Shown here: piece by piece, positions 8,965 through 17,750 of the stretch
Numbering within the stretch: position 1 is the first letter of the stretch
How the letters are laid out: the number at the start of each line of letters is the position of its first letter
Assembly (NCBI RefSeq): GCF_050717635.1
Contig: NZ_JBOITO010000002.1
Location: 186,001 to 250,000, forward strand
Source of the DNA: Clostridium_AD sp050717635
GTDB taxonomy: Bacteria > Bacillota > Clostridia > Clostridiales > Clostridiaceae
Reading direction: 5' to 3'
DNA length: 64,000 bases
Notes under the pieces: generated by a model
What the model was told of the DNA's origin: nothing
The model's input: the letters and a program-made list of their open reading frames with translations, nothing else
Database searches by the model: none
Made by a program: the position numbers and the translations under genes

Positions 8965-9024
8965 GGAGAATAAACAGTAAGTTAGTAGTATGGCTAAAAT
9001 AGCTGTGTATTGTTTCGTCTCTCC
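8965..9024 (+). other. Possible structured leader of sstT
   Basis: GGAGA (8965-8969) can pair with TCTCC (9020-9024) and AATAAACAG with CTGTGTATT (9003-9011), enclosing a small inner hairpin, just before the ribosome binding site. It does not match T-box, SAM, glycine or purine riboswitch consensus that I can recall. It may simply be chance pairing. Confidence 0.2.
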
Positions 9025-9047
9025 TTAACTATTAGGAGGAATAAATT

Positions 9048-10286
9048 ATGAAAAAACTAATGAGTAAGTGGAATCAAATCAGTTTGGTAAAACAAATAAT
9101 TATAGGTTTGGTTATAGGTATTATCTTGGCCGTAACAATCCCTGAGCAAGCAAAACCAATTATCCTTTTTGGATCGCTATTTGTAGGAGCTTTGAAATCG
9201 ATTGCACCTATATTGGTATTTTTCTTGGTTATGTCGGCTATATCTCAACATAAGAGTGGTCATCAAACCAATATAAAATCCGTTATCGGTTTGTATCTTT
9301 TAGGAACATTCTTGGCTGGATTTGTGGCGGTAGCAGCAAGTTTTATATTCCCTGTAACATTAACACTAACAGAAGGTGTTAAAAATGTTACACCTCCTGG
9401 AGGTGTCGTAGAGGTTCTTAAAGCATTACTACTTAATGTTGTTGATAACCCAGTAAAAGCACTTTTTAATGCCAATTATATAGGGATATTGTCTTGGGCG
9501 TTAGTTCTTGGTTTGGCTTTGAAAAATGCTCCTGCTTCTACAAAGACAATGATTAATGATTTTTCAGATGCAGTAACCCAAATGGTTAGATGGGTTATAA
9601 ACTTTGCGCCACTTGGAATCATGGGTCTCGTATTTGATGCTATTGCAACAAATGGAATATCAGCACTACTTGGCTATGGACAATTACTTGCAGTTCTAAT
9701 TGGTTGTATGGTCTTTGTGGCTCTTGTTATAAACCCAATCATTGTGTACATAAATATTCGTAAAAACCCGTACCCACTTGTACTTAAATGTTTAAGAGAA
9801 AGTGGTATTACTGCCTTCTTTACACGTAGTTCAGCGGCAAATATTCCTGTAAATATGAGTTTGTGTGAAGAACTAGGTTTAGATAAGGACACGTATTCGG
9901 TTTCTATTCCATTAGGTGCTACGATAAATATGGCTGGTGCAGCTGTTACCATTACTGTTTTGACCCTTGCAGCAGTAAATACACTTGGAATTAAAGTGGA
10001 CATGCCTACTGCATTAATCCTCAGTATACTGGCAGCTGTAAGCGCTTGCGGTACTTCAGGCGTAGCTGGTGGTTCAATATTACTTGTGCCTCTAGCGGCT
10101 AGCTTATTTGGAATACCAAATGACATTGCTATGCAAGTAGTTGGTGTAGGGTTTATTGTAGGTGTTTTACAAGATTCTTGTGAAACGGCACTTAACTCTT
10201 CCACAGATGCACTATTCACAGCAACAGCTGAATTTGCTAAGCGTCGTAAAGAAGGAAAAGAAATTGATATCAAAAAGGTAGCTTAA
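9048..10286 (+). CDS. sstT: Sodium:serine/threonine symporter SstT
   Basis: A 412-residue protein of the dicarboxylate/amino acid:cation symporter (DAACS) fold, normal length for SstT. Hallmarks: S-I-A-P-I-L-V-F-F-L-V-M-S-A-I near the first hairpin, the serine-rich F-T-R-S-S-A-A-N-I-P-V-N hairpin loop, N-M-A-G-A-A-V-T-I-T-V-L-T-L-A-A-V, and V-L-Q-D-S-C-E-T-A-L-N-S-S-T-D near the end. It imports serine and threonine with Na+ across the cytoplasmic membrane. Strong TTAGGAGG site before ATG; monocistronic. Confidence 0.95.
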   Translation: MKKLMSKWNQISLVKQIIIGLVIGIILAVTIPEQAKPIILFGSLFVGALKSIAPILVFFLVMSAISQHKSGHQTNIKSVIGLYLLGTFLAGFVAVAASFIFPVTLTLTEGVKNVTPPGGVVEVLKALLLNVVDNPVKALFNANYIGILSWALVLGLALKNAPASTKTMINDFSDAVTQMVRWVINFAPLGIMGLVFDAIATNGISALLGYGQLLAVLIGCMVFVALVINPIIVYINIRKNPYPLVLKCLRESGITAFFTRSSAANIPVNMSLCEELGLDKDTYSVSIPLGATINMAGAAVTITVLTLAAVNTLGIKVDMPTALILSILAAVSACGTSGVAGGSILLVPLAASLFGIPNDIAMQVVGVGFIVGVLQDSCETALNSSTDALFTATAEFAKRRKEGKEIDIKKVA

Positions 10287-10316
10287 AGAAGGTAGGTTAA
10301 AATACCTGATTTATTT

Positions 10317-10366
10317 AACACCATAAAAAACATTAAGATTTTATAATCTTGGTGTTTTTTTTATGG
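10317..10366 (+). terminator. Intrinsic terminator after sstT
   Basis: Imperfect long stem (CCATAAAAAACATTAAGATT pairs with 10345-10366 with bulges) containing a T8 tract. Confidence 0.7.
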
Positions 10367-10495
10367 AATAGGGAAATTTATTTTATATAAAGGTATATGG
10401 GAATTAACGCAGAATTATAGTTTATGAAAACTTAAGCGAGCAAGGGTTAGAGATTAATGATGTATAACTTATTTACAGAAAGGGAGTAGAATACT

Positions 10496-11236
10496 ATGTC
10501 ATATATTTTAGAAGTTTGTGTGGATTCTGTAGAATCAGCTATGGAAGCGGTAAAAGGTGGAACAAACCGTCTGGAAGTTTGCAGCAATCTAATTATTGGG
10601 GGTACAACACCTAATATAAACTTATTCAAAATATTAAGAGAAAAAGTAAGCTTAAAAATGAATGTTTTAATTAGACCTAGATATGGTGATTTTTGTTATA
10701 CAGAAAATGAATTTGAAATAATGAAAAGAGATATAAGAATGTTTAAAAAAGCTGGTGCAAGTGGAGTAGTTATAGGGATGTTAAAACCAGATGGAACACT
10801 TAATATAGATGGAATGAAACAGCTTATAGCAGAGGCAGAAGGAATGCATGTGACTCTTCATCGCGCTTTTGATTTGTGCAGAGATCCACTTGCTACACTA
10901 GAGGAAGCAAAGAAGTTAGGAATCAATTCTATTTTAACCTCAGGTCAGAAAAATAGTTGTACACAGGGTAAAGAACTTTTAAAAAAACTGGTGGAAAAAT
11001 CAGAACATAAGATAGAAATTCTCATAGGAAGTGGAATAAATTCAAGTAATGTAGAAGATGTAATAAGCTATACTAAATCTTATGCGGTACATACTTCTGG
11101 TAAGATGGAGGTTGAAAGTGATATGCAATATAGAAGAGACGATATAAGCATGGGGTTTCCCATTATTAGTGAGTATGTGATTCTTAGAACTCAATGTGAA
11201 GAAATAGCAAAGATTAGAGAAATTTTGGAGAAGTAA
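10496..11236 (+). CDS. cutC: CutC family protein
   Basis: A 246-residue TIM-barrel protein with the CutC start E-V-C-V-D-S-V-E-S-A, then G-G-T-N-R-L-E-V-C-S-N-L, I-R-P-R-Y-G-D-F-C-Y, and T-L-H-R-A-F-D. Length is normal for the family. CutC is annotated for copper homeostasis, but that role is disputed and the barrel looks enzymatic; no substrate can be assigned. Start chosen at ATG after AAAGGGAG. A fragment of the TATAGTTTATGAA repeat seen at 25161 and 33602 lies 65-110 bases upstream. Confidence 0.92.
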   Translation: MSYILEVCVDSVESAMEAVKGGTNRLEVCSNLIIGGTTPNINLFKILREKVSLKMNVLIRPRYGDFCYTENEFEIMKRDIRMFKKAGASGVVIGMLKPDGTLNIDGMKQLIAEAEGMHVTLHRAFDLCRDPLATLEEAKKLGINSILTSGQKNSCTQGKELLKKLVEKSEHKIEILIGSGINSSNVEDVISYTKSYAVHTSGKMEVESDMQYRRDDISMGFPIISEYVILRTQCEEIAKIREILEK

Positions 11237-11250
11237 TATGCTTTGAAAAA

Positions 11251-11274
11251 AGTAGAAGTGATGTCACTTCTACT
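11251..11274 (-). terminator. Terminator shared at the cutC/small protein convergence
   Basis: AGTAGAAGT / ACTTCTACT hairpin. The T-run lies on the minus-strand exit, so it mainly ends the small minus-strand gene. Confidence 0.65.
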
Positions 11275-11283
11275 TAGGAAGAT

Positions 11284-11430
11284 TTATTTATATGTTTTCT
11301 TTGCTTTTTTAGAGTGTTTAGAAATTCCTATTTCATCAGAAATTTCTACATTCATCGTATCTAGTTCTTTTTTCTTTTTTTTATCATTGTTTTTACTGTC
11401 TTTGTTATTTTTTTTGTCTATATGTGGCAT
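11284..11430 (-). CDS. 48-residue lysine-rich small protein
   Basis: On the minus strand an ATG at 11430 follows a perfect AAGGAGGGG site and opens a 48-codon frame beginning MPHIDKKNNKDS and ending KKAKKTYK. The middle (D-T-M-N-V-E-I-S-D-E-I-G) is more structured than the Lys/Asn-rich ends. A terminator follows the stop. The opposite strand frame here is an antisense artefact of its Lys codons. It resembles small basic spore or stress proteins in composition only; function unknown. Confidence 0.6.
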   Translation of the reverse strand: MPHIDKKNNKDSKNNDKKKKKELDTMNVEISDEIGISKHSKKAKKTYK

Positions 11431-11538
11431 ATAAAACCCCTCCTTAATTATCTATGAGTACAAAAAAAATGTCTCATTAAAATAGATAGTCAGTATTAAT
11501 ATGCCCAAATATACGAATCGTATCCGATTTTTATCATG

Positions 11539-12258
11539 CTATTCTTGCCAGTAAGCCAAAAAACTATTTTTGAGATTATCTAATAAATATAATTTATCTA
11601 CTGGAACACTTACATTAACTGTATATCTTCCAAACCCATATGGCTTGATATAAGAATAGGTAAAGTCTAATGTTTTTTTTGTACCATCATAATTAACCGA
11701 CTTTAAATTAGATCCCCATCCTTTCCAAACACTTAGAATACCATGAGCATAAATTCCTGATGTAGAAATATATACATAGCTTTTTTTCCAGTCTGAAGCT
11801 TTTATATTAACATTTTTCTCTTTTATTTCCGTGGTCATATACATCTTAAAAAACAATATATTAAGTGCTAATACAATAATAAAAATAATAAGCCCTACAC
11901 CTATATTTCCAGATGCAACTCCTACAGTTAATGCTACAATAATTATCACAAGAGAAAATACAGGAATGGCCATAACAAAAAGCCCTTTATTTTCTTCTTT
12001 TATTTTTTTTATATTATTAATTGTGTCTCTTTCTGTGTACTGCCATGCTGCAATAATATCACTGCCATTAAGCATTTTTGCCATACAGTTTGCCCTACCT
12101 ACAAACAGAAAGAAAATTGTAAAACTAGATAAAGAAGAAAAAATTCCTAAAAAGGCCATACCATAACAGCCATTATCCATGGCTATTATGGTTATTATAA
12201 TTGAGTTTATCAGAATTATTATGCAGGTAACTATACCTTTTAATTGTGTATTCTTCAT
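11539..12258 (-). CDS. Hypothetical membrane protein of the LemA/DUF2207 operon
   Basis: A 239-residue protein; start set at 12258 (beginning MKNTQLKGIV) because AGGAG lies correctly upstream, four bases after the LemA stop. Four hydrophobic helices occur as two hairpins (about residues 7-55 and 95-145), followed by a soluble C-terminal domain of beta strands with a Trp-rich stretch (S-V-W-K-G-W-G) similar in style to PH-like YcxB domains. Last gene of the four-gene minus-strand operon. Function unknown. Confidence 0.7.
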   Translation of the reverse strand: MKNTQLKGIVTCIIILINSIIITIIAMDNGCYGMAFLGIFSSLSSFTIFFLFVGRANCMAKMLNGSDIIAAWQYTERDTINNIKKIKEENKGLFVMAIPVFSLVIIIVALTVGVASGNIGVGLIIFIIVLALNILFFKMYMTTEIKEKNVNIKASDWKKSYVYISTSGIYAHGILSVWKGWGSNLKSVNYDGTKKTLDFTYSYIKPYGFGRYTVNVSVPVDKLYLLDNLKNSFLAYWQE

Positions 12259-12262
12259 TTTT

Positions 12263-12820
12263 TTATCTCCTAAACTGTACAGTAGGCGCTGATCTTTCTG
12301 ACGCATCTATTTGGAAGAAAGGCAGCTCCCTAGAACCAAATATAGCTGCAAAAATATTATTTGGAAAAGAAATAACAAATTGATTAAACATTAATACAGT
12401 ATCATTATAAAATTGTCTATACATGGCTATTTTTTGCTCCAGCTCTCTAAGCTGCGATTGTAAATCCAAAAATCCTTGGTTAGCTTTTAAGTCAGGATAC
12501 TGCTCGGATATTGCAAAAAGTCGTCCTATTACTCCTGTCATGGCATCAGAAGATTCAATTACTTCATTGGTAGACTGCGCATTTAAATACATATTTCTAG
12601 CCTTAGTAATCTTAGTCAAGGTTTCTTGTTCATGGGTGGCATATGCTCCTACAGTTTCGACTAAATTAGGTATTAAATCTGACCGCATTTTTAATTGAAC
12701 ATTGATTTGCCCCCAGCTATTATCTACCTTCGCTTTTTTCTTTATCATCTTATTATAAAAGAAAATAAGTCTAATTCCAAGTAAAATAAGTACAGCCACA
12801 ATTCCAATAATGTATATCAT
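12263..12820 (-). CDS. lemA: LemA family protein
   Basis: A 185-residue protein with an N-terminal transmembrane helix (residues 2-24) and the LemA core: V-D-N-S-W-G-Q-I-N-V-Q-L-K-x-R-x-D-L-I-P-N-L-V-E-T-V, then A-x-x-x-Y-P-D-L-K-A-N-Q-x-F and Y-N-x-x-V-x-x-F-N near the end. The fold is an alpha-helical bundle outside or beside the membrane. LemA is commonly encoded beside DUF2207 proteins, as here, but its biochemical role is not established. Confidence 0.95.
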   Translation of the reverse strand: MIYIIGIVAVLILLGIRLIFFYNKMIKKKAKVDNSWGQINVQLKMRSDLIPNLVETVGAYATHEQETLTKITKARNMYLNAQSTNEVIESSDAMTGVIGRLFAISEQYPDLKANQGFLDLQSQLRELEQKIAMYRQFYNDTVLMFNQFVISFPNNIFAAIFGSRELPFFQIDASERSAPTVQFRR

Positions 12821-12871
12821 AATAGCTCCTCCTAATTTTAATTATTTTATATACAGGCTATCTCATTAATA

Positions 12872-15520
12872 CTACCGTACTCTTTTAAATGTTATACCTT
12901 CAGTTTGGACGGCATCAATGCCATTTACAGCAGTCTTTTTAAATTTAGCACCCAAAAAATCATATTCTTCATCTTCTTTTTTAGGTAGAGGTAGAAGTTC
13001 TAATGTTTGACTTGACTGAGAATATATATATTCGGTTGTTGAGGATACAAAAACAACGGATATAGTTGCATAGCTATCATCACAAATTCTAATTGTAAAG
13101 TCTGCAGTTACACCGTCAATAGTTGCTTCCCATTTTCCATTAAAATAAGTAACATCATTTAAAGGTTTTTTTTCAATTTGCTCTTGAATTTTTTCAAGGC
13201 CTTGTTCAATTTCTTGGTTTATATTATCTATCTCACTCGCAAGTTTTGCCTCCTTTTCCTTATCACTTATAGTTGGATCCCAAAGCCATGGATGTGCCGC
13301 AAGATCTGTTACCTTGTTATCTATATAGCCATTAATAAATTCATCTATAAGCTTAACTGCTGAATCATCTATATTTGAACCTGCCTTATTTGCATAATCT
13401 CTAAATCCTGAAAGACTATCCTTCCAGTTCTTTGTGAATATGCCTGATATTTCTTTAGTAAAGGCCTCATCCAGCTTATCTATCATGTTTCCTGCCACTT
13501 GTTTTGATTTTTTTAGTATTGCCATTGTTCCTTTTATCGCAGTTTCTTTATAAGTTAAAGAACCAAGCTTAGGTAAACCAATATTCTTGATTACCTTTAT
13601 TGCATCAATGACTCCCTCTACATGTAATATAGGACTGGTAAGGATTTTACCCATTTTAGAAATCACGGCACCTCCTGTTTTTGTAGCAGAGAAGATATTG
13701 TTAGTGCCTCCTACCATTGAGGTAGCAACTTCTAAGCAGCCTTTTGCTATATCTGAATCTTTTGCATCTGGGTCTAATATTCTTGCAAGCCCCTGTCCAA
13801 ATTGGGTAAATGACTCTGCTGCAAGAGTACCCATACCGCTTGCAACTTGAGAAATTGTATCCTCAGGAAGCCCTAATTCATCCTCCCAAAATGCTCCAAT
13901 ATTGTACCATCCCTCTCCTACAAGTTTTTGCGAGGCATCAAATCCATCTACAGCAGTTTTAAAGACATCTTGACCACCTTTCCCTTCTGCTATCCTTTTC
14001 TGTGCAAGCGCATAACGCTTTTGGATATCTTTATATGCATCTTCTTTTCCATTTCCTAAACTAGGAGTAATTAGTCCAGCTACAGTTCTTAACCCCTCAA
14101 AGGTCGCTGCATCTACATTTTCAACGCCTTCTTGAACACCTTTTCTAAATTCTTTGGCTGTTCTTGCTGCCGTTTCCCAATAGCTTTCATCTTTGTACTT
14201 TTCTTCGTAGGCTTTACGCTGCTTATCCATATACTCTTGCCCACTCTTTTGAAGCATCTGCACATTGTAACCTGCTCCGTAACTGTATTTATCGGAAGAG
14301 GCTTTAACAACTAGTGGCTTAAGGAAAGAAAAAATTGATTTGCTTTGCTGGAAGCTCATATCCAAGTCTAATTTGTCTACATAAGCCTCAAGTCCCGTAC
14401 TTAGAGCTGTCATTTTTTCATATTCACCAATCATAAGCTCTGTAAGCTCAACAAATTCTACATCTACTAAATTAGAATTTCTAAGTTTCTCTACATCTTT
14501 TTTAGTCTGCTCCATATTATTTTCCATATATTCAATATTACTAAGTGCTAATAAGGCGGTTGCAGCATCTAGTGACATAATCATTTCATTCACTGTATCT
14601 ACTCCAGCCATTAGGTTTGCGCCATAAACATCTGCATTACTCTTTTGATAGGTATCTTTAAGGCCTTTTGATAGTGTTTGAATGCTAGTACTAGGGTCTT
14701 CTTTAAAAGTCTCATAAAGGTTTGTAGAAAAAACAATCTGTAATTTATATGCTTCTGTAACCTTTTCACAGGTCGTCATTGCAGAAGCCACTCTTGCAAA
14801 GGCTATATCACTGTCATATAGTCCTTCGCCAGTTTTCTTAATTTCTAGTCCGTAGTATCTTAACTCTTGTAGTTCAAAGAAAGCCACTAATTCCTCTAAT
14901 TTTTTTAAGGCCTCACTATTTTCTATATAATGGGTACTGTGTGCACTATCGATTTCTTTTAGTAGAACATAAATCTTAAGGGTATTATCATATATCTCCT
15001 GCTTCATACTACTGTAGCTACCCATCATTTTATCTGTTATTTTTAATATTTCATCTATCTTATTCATAACATTCTTATTATGATTTGTACCAACATCAGA
15101 TGGTAAATTAAGCTCAGGGGAATAAAAAGGGCTTGATGTATATATAGTCTCTAAACTTGGTCTATCTGTTATACTTAATGGATCAGTAGTATTTCTTTTT
15201 ACTATGCTTCCTATATTTAAAGGATTATTAATTAATAGCACCAAAATTAGAATAAGCAGGATTACTGAAAAACCAATAGCTATACTTCTTCTAGAATACT
15301 TTTGAGTTTGCTTTATAGCTCTTTTATCATTTACTTCTCCATAAGGTGAATCCATTTCCCATTTTATCGGATTTTGCTTCGCAACATTAACAGGAGTAGT
15401 TGGTTTGATTTCTTCATTATTAATTAGACTTTCTTTTCTGCTTCTGTTTACTGGATGGTTACAATGGCTGCAACTAGCTTCGTTATCTTGTATTTTAGTT
15501 CCACAATATTGACAAAACAT
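12872..15520 (-). CDS. Large zinc-ribbon membrane-anchored protein
   Basis: An 882-residue protein. Residues 1-25 form a zinc ribbon (C-Q-Y-C-G then C-S-H-C), followed by a linker and one transmembrane helix (about 95-117). The remaining roughly 760 residues are predicted outside the membrane and are largely helical (Lys/Glu-rich, long heptad-like stretches at 150-440), with a Gly/Ala-rich region and a C-terminal beta module (starting F-N-G-K-W-E-A-T-I-D-G) that looks like a lipocalin-type DUF. I cannot name the central part. Encoded between DUF2207 and LemA, so probably a partner of that envelope complex. Confidence 0.75.
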   Translation of the reverse strand: MFCQYCGTKIQDNEASCSHCNHPVNRSRKESLINNEEIKPTTPVNVAKQNPIKWEMDSPYGEVNDKRAIKQTQKYSRRSIAIGFSVILLILILVLLINNPLNIGSIVKRNTTDPLSITDRPSLETIYTSSPFYSPELNLPSDVGTNHNKNVMNKIDEILKITDKMMGSYSSMKQEIYDNTLKIYVLLKEIDSAHSTHYIENSEALKKLEELVAFFELQELRYYGLEIKKTGEGLYDSDIAFARVASAMTTCEKVTEAYKLQIVFSTNLYETFKEDPSTSIQTLSKGLKDTYQKSNADVYGANLMAGVDTVNEMIMSLDAATALLALSNIEYMENNMEQTKKDVEKLRNSNLVDVEFVELTELMIGEYEKMTALSTGLEAYVDKLDLDMSFQQSKSIFSFLKPLVVKASSDKYSYGAGYNVQMLQKSGQEYMDKQRKAYEEKYKDESYWETAARTAKEFRKGVQEGVENVDAATFEGLRTVAGLITPSLGNGKEDAYKDIQKRYALAQKRIAEGKGGQDVFKTAVDGFDASQKLVGEGWYNIGAFWEDELGLPEDTISQVASGMGTLAAESFTQFGQGLARILDPDAKDSDIAKGCLEVATSMVGGTNNIFSATKTGGAVISKMGKILTSPILHVEGVIDAIKVIKNIGLPKLGSLTYKETAIKGTMAILKKSKQVAGNMIDKLDEAFTKEISGIFTKNWKDSLSGFRDYANKAGSNIDDSAVKLIDEFINGYIDNKVTDLAAHPWLWDPTISDKEKEAKLASEIDNINQEIEQGLEKIQEQIEKKPLNDVTYFNGKWEATIDGVTADFTIRICDDSYATISVVFVSSTTEYIYSQSSQTLELLPLPKKEDEEYDFLGAKFKKTAVNGIDAVQTEGITFKRVR

Positions 15521-15581
15521 ATTTCCCCTCCATTAGAGTATTATTTTATTAAATACTATTCTTTTAGTAAAGACTATGCTT

Positions 15582-17483
15582 CTAGTCAACTCCTCCGCTA
15601 GAACCACCTGATCCACTTCCAGAATCACTACCACCTGAAGAAAATCCTCCGCCATCACCCTTTGAGGCTCTTGAAGTAATATTAATAGAATCTCTCATTG
15701 CCTCAGATATGGTATTTCCTATATCCCCTAAATATTTATATGAGTTTTGATAATTACCACTATTTATTAAATAGAATAACCTTGTATTATTAGAAGCATT
15801 AACAAGCTCTGGATATTTAGCATAAAGTTGTTTTAAAAGCTTTTGAGAAGCCCCAAGAACAGTTGCATATACTAAATACTTTTCCCACATAAACAGTTCT
15901 GGCAATTCTTTTTTGTCAAAGGTTGTAAAATCGCCTAAAAATGACTTAAATGCCTTCCAAAGGGCAAATTGATTTTCTCCCTTTTGGGTAAGAAGAGGTT
16001 TTACTTTTCCTCCAAAGAAAGCAACTATCATAAAACCTGTAAAGCCTGCTATGGATACATAAAAAATTATTGATGATGCAAAAAAATCTATTTTGTTCAT
16101 CATAACCATTGGTAAAATCATTAGAATTATATATAGTATAAAATAACGGACAGTGCTTTTAGGAAGTTCATTTCTCTTTGTTTCAAAATACTCTCTTTTA
16201 TTTACAAGATTTTGAACCTTTTTATTAAAGTCTATATAAAAGTTATATGCATCTTTTGCTGTTTTCTTATTTGAACAGAATTTTTTAATATCTTTTAATG
16301 ATACTCTACCTGTTCCTCCGCCAATTTTTATGAAAAGGAAATTCAATAAAGCTTTTTCATGACTGGATAAATCATTCCAGTTAGTGGATATATTAATAAA
16401 TTCTGTATCTTTTTTATTGCCCAAAGCTCCATTTTTCTCTTTAGCCTCTCCATTGATTATCCCTTTATTAATTAAATCTAATAAAGTTGCAGAAATTTGA
16501 ACCGATGAATTATACTTTTGAGTATAATGATTCATCAAATAGTCAAGCTCTGCTGGATATATGGTTGAAGGCAAATCTCTATAGTAATCAGGGGTAAGCT
16601 CTGGTTTAAGCCTTTTTATTTTAGATTTATATTTTATTATTGAAATTATAGGAAGAATAAGAAGAATTATTGAAATGAATATGGTAATAATGTTAACAAC
16701 ACCATTTTTAAGTTTTGATTTATCACCTTCACTTGCTGCCTTATTTTCCATTTCATAAAGATAGTTATAGTTATCAACACTTATTTTCTCATCTGTTGGC
16801 AGTATTACTTCTACAGGCATTAAAATTCTTGCTTCAACATATTCCCTAGGTGGAACGTTCTTCATAAATAGCTCTACCGTTGTATCATTTTTAAAGCTAA
16901 TATTGCCACCAGTAGGTCCATGAGCCCATATCTTTGTGTTGTCACTATTAGCACCCTCTGGTAAATTCACTAAAACTGCTAGATTTTTTATTTTATATAC
17001 ATTATCACTACTTACATACTTTTGAAAATAGTCAACGCAATCATTATAAAGTTTTGAAGTATTATACACCCTATATTGGATTTTGAAGGTTCTAGATTCC
17101 TTTTTATCAACATTATAGTACCATTCAATTCTTGTTTTGGTTCCGGTTGGTTGCACTGCAAAATAACCCTTTGGTCTATTATTATCAAAAGCTTTCAGTT
17201 GTGTGTAAGGTGTATTTTCTTCGAATACAGATACTTTATCCACATGTCCTTCAATTTCTAGGTAGCCTCTGCTAAAATCACCTTTGATAAATTTATATTC
17301 CCTATATTCATCAACTAGAGCGCTACCATCTGGAAGAATCGTTACCTCATAGTTCAAATCTTGCAGGATAGATTTTCTTCCGTCTGAAGACAATATGCCA
17401 CTTTGATTCTCGTATATACCTATCCCCATTAAAAACAATATAAATATTCCGATTATCGTTATGATAATTTTCTTGAACATCAT
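15582..17483 (-). CDS. DUF2207 domain membrane protein
   Basis: A 633-residue protein with an N-terminal signal/anchor helix, an extracellular beta-rich DUF2207 domain (about 35-245), a transmembrane helix near 262-283, a cytoplasmic region with a winged-helix-like part (S-A-T-L-L-D-L-I-N-K-G), two more helices near 445-495, and a low-complexity Gly/Ser tail. This layout is typical of DUF2207 proteins, which are often paired with LemA. It is the first gene of the operon; the terminal glycine-rich tail is a common family trait. Confidence 0.85.
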   Translation of the reverse strand: MMFKKIIITIIGIFILFLMGIGIYENQSGILSSDGRKSILQDLNYEVTILPDGSALVDEYREYKFIKGDFSRGYLEIEGHVDKVSVFEENTPYTQLKAFDNNRPKGYFAVQPTGTKTRIEWYYNVDKKESRTFKIQYRVYNTSKLYNDCVDYFQKYVSSDNVYKIKNLAVLVNLPEGANSDNTKIWAHGPTGGNISFKNDTTVELFMKNVPPREYVEARILMPVEVILPTDEKISVDNYNYLYEMENKAASEGDKSKLKNGVVNIITIFISIILLILPIISIIKYKSKIKRLKPELTPDYYRDLPSTIYPAELDYLMNHYTQKYNSSVQISATLLDLINKGIINGEAKEKNGALGNKKDTEFINISTNWNDLSSHEKALLNFLFIKIGGGTGRVSLKDIKKFCSNKKTAKDAYNFYIDFNKKVQNLVNKREYFETKRNELPKSTVRYFILYIILMILPMVMMNKIDFFASSIIFYVSIAGFTGFMIVAFFGGKVKPLLTQKGENQFALWKAFKSFLGDFTTFDKKELPELFMWEKYLVYATVLGASQKLLKQLYAKYPELVNASNNTRLFYLINSGNYQNSYKYLGDIGNTISEAMRDSINITSRASKGDGGGFSSGGSDSGSGSGGSSGGVD

Positions 17484-17698
17484 TTACCCCCTTTCTTCTT
17501 TTTATATTAAAAAGTATGTAAGAAACTTTATTCTATAATATTTATATGCCCTTTGCACTTTGACCGTGCAATAATTGAATCATCTTTCTAAAATTGCTTG
17601 AAGTATCTAATTAAATTATACCAGCCAATCATAGATAAAAAGTACCACTTATACCATTAGTCAATGACAAAAAAATGGAACGATTTATGCCAAAAGTA

Positions 17699-17728
17699 TT
17701 GTTTTGTTATTCCTCAATATGATATAAT
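17699..17728 (+). promoter_or_regulatory. Promoter of the XRE-like regulator
   Basis: TTGTTT (17699-17704), 18-base spacer, TATAAT (17723-17728). It supports the start at 17751 instead of an upstream in-frame ATG at 17664. Confidence 0.55.
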
Positions 17729-17750
17729 TTGCTTTAAAGAGGTGATCTGT

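Noticed and set aside
8840..9047. T-box or amino-acid riboswitch upstream of sstT
   Set aside because: No AGGGTGGNACCGCG T-box sequence and no other riboswitch core was found.
11243..11434. 63-codon plus-strand frame rich in Phe/Ser/Leu
   Set aside because: It is antisense to the Lys-rich 48-residue gene, which has the proper ribosome binding site and terminator.
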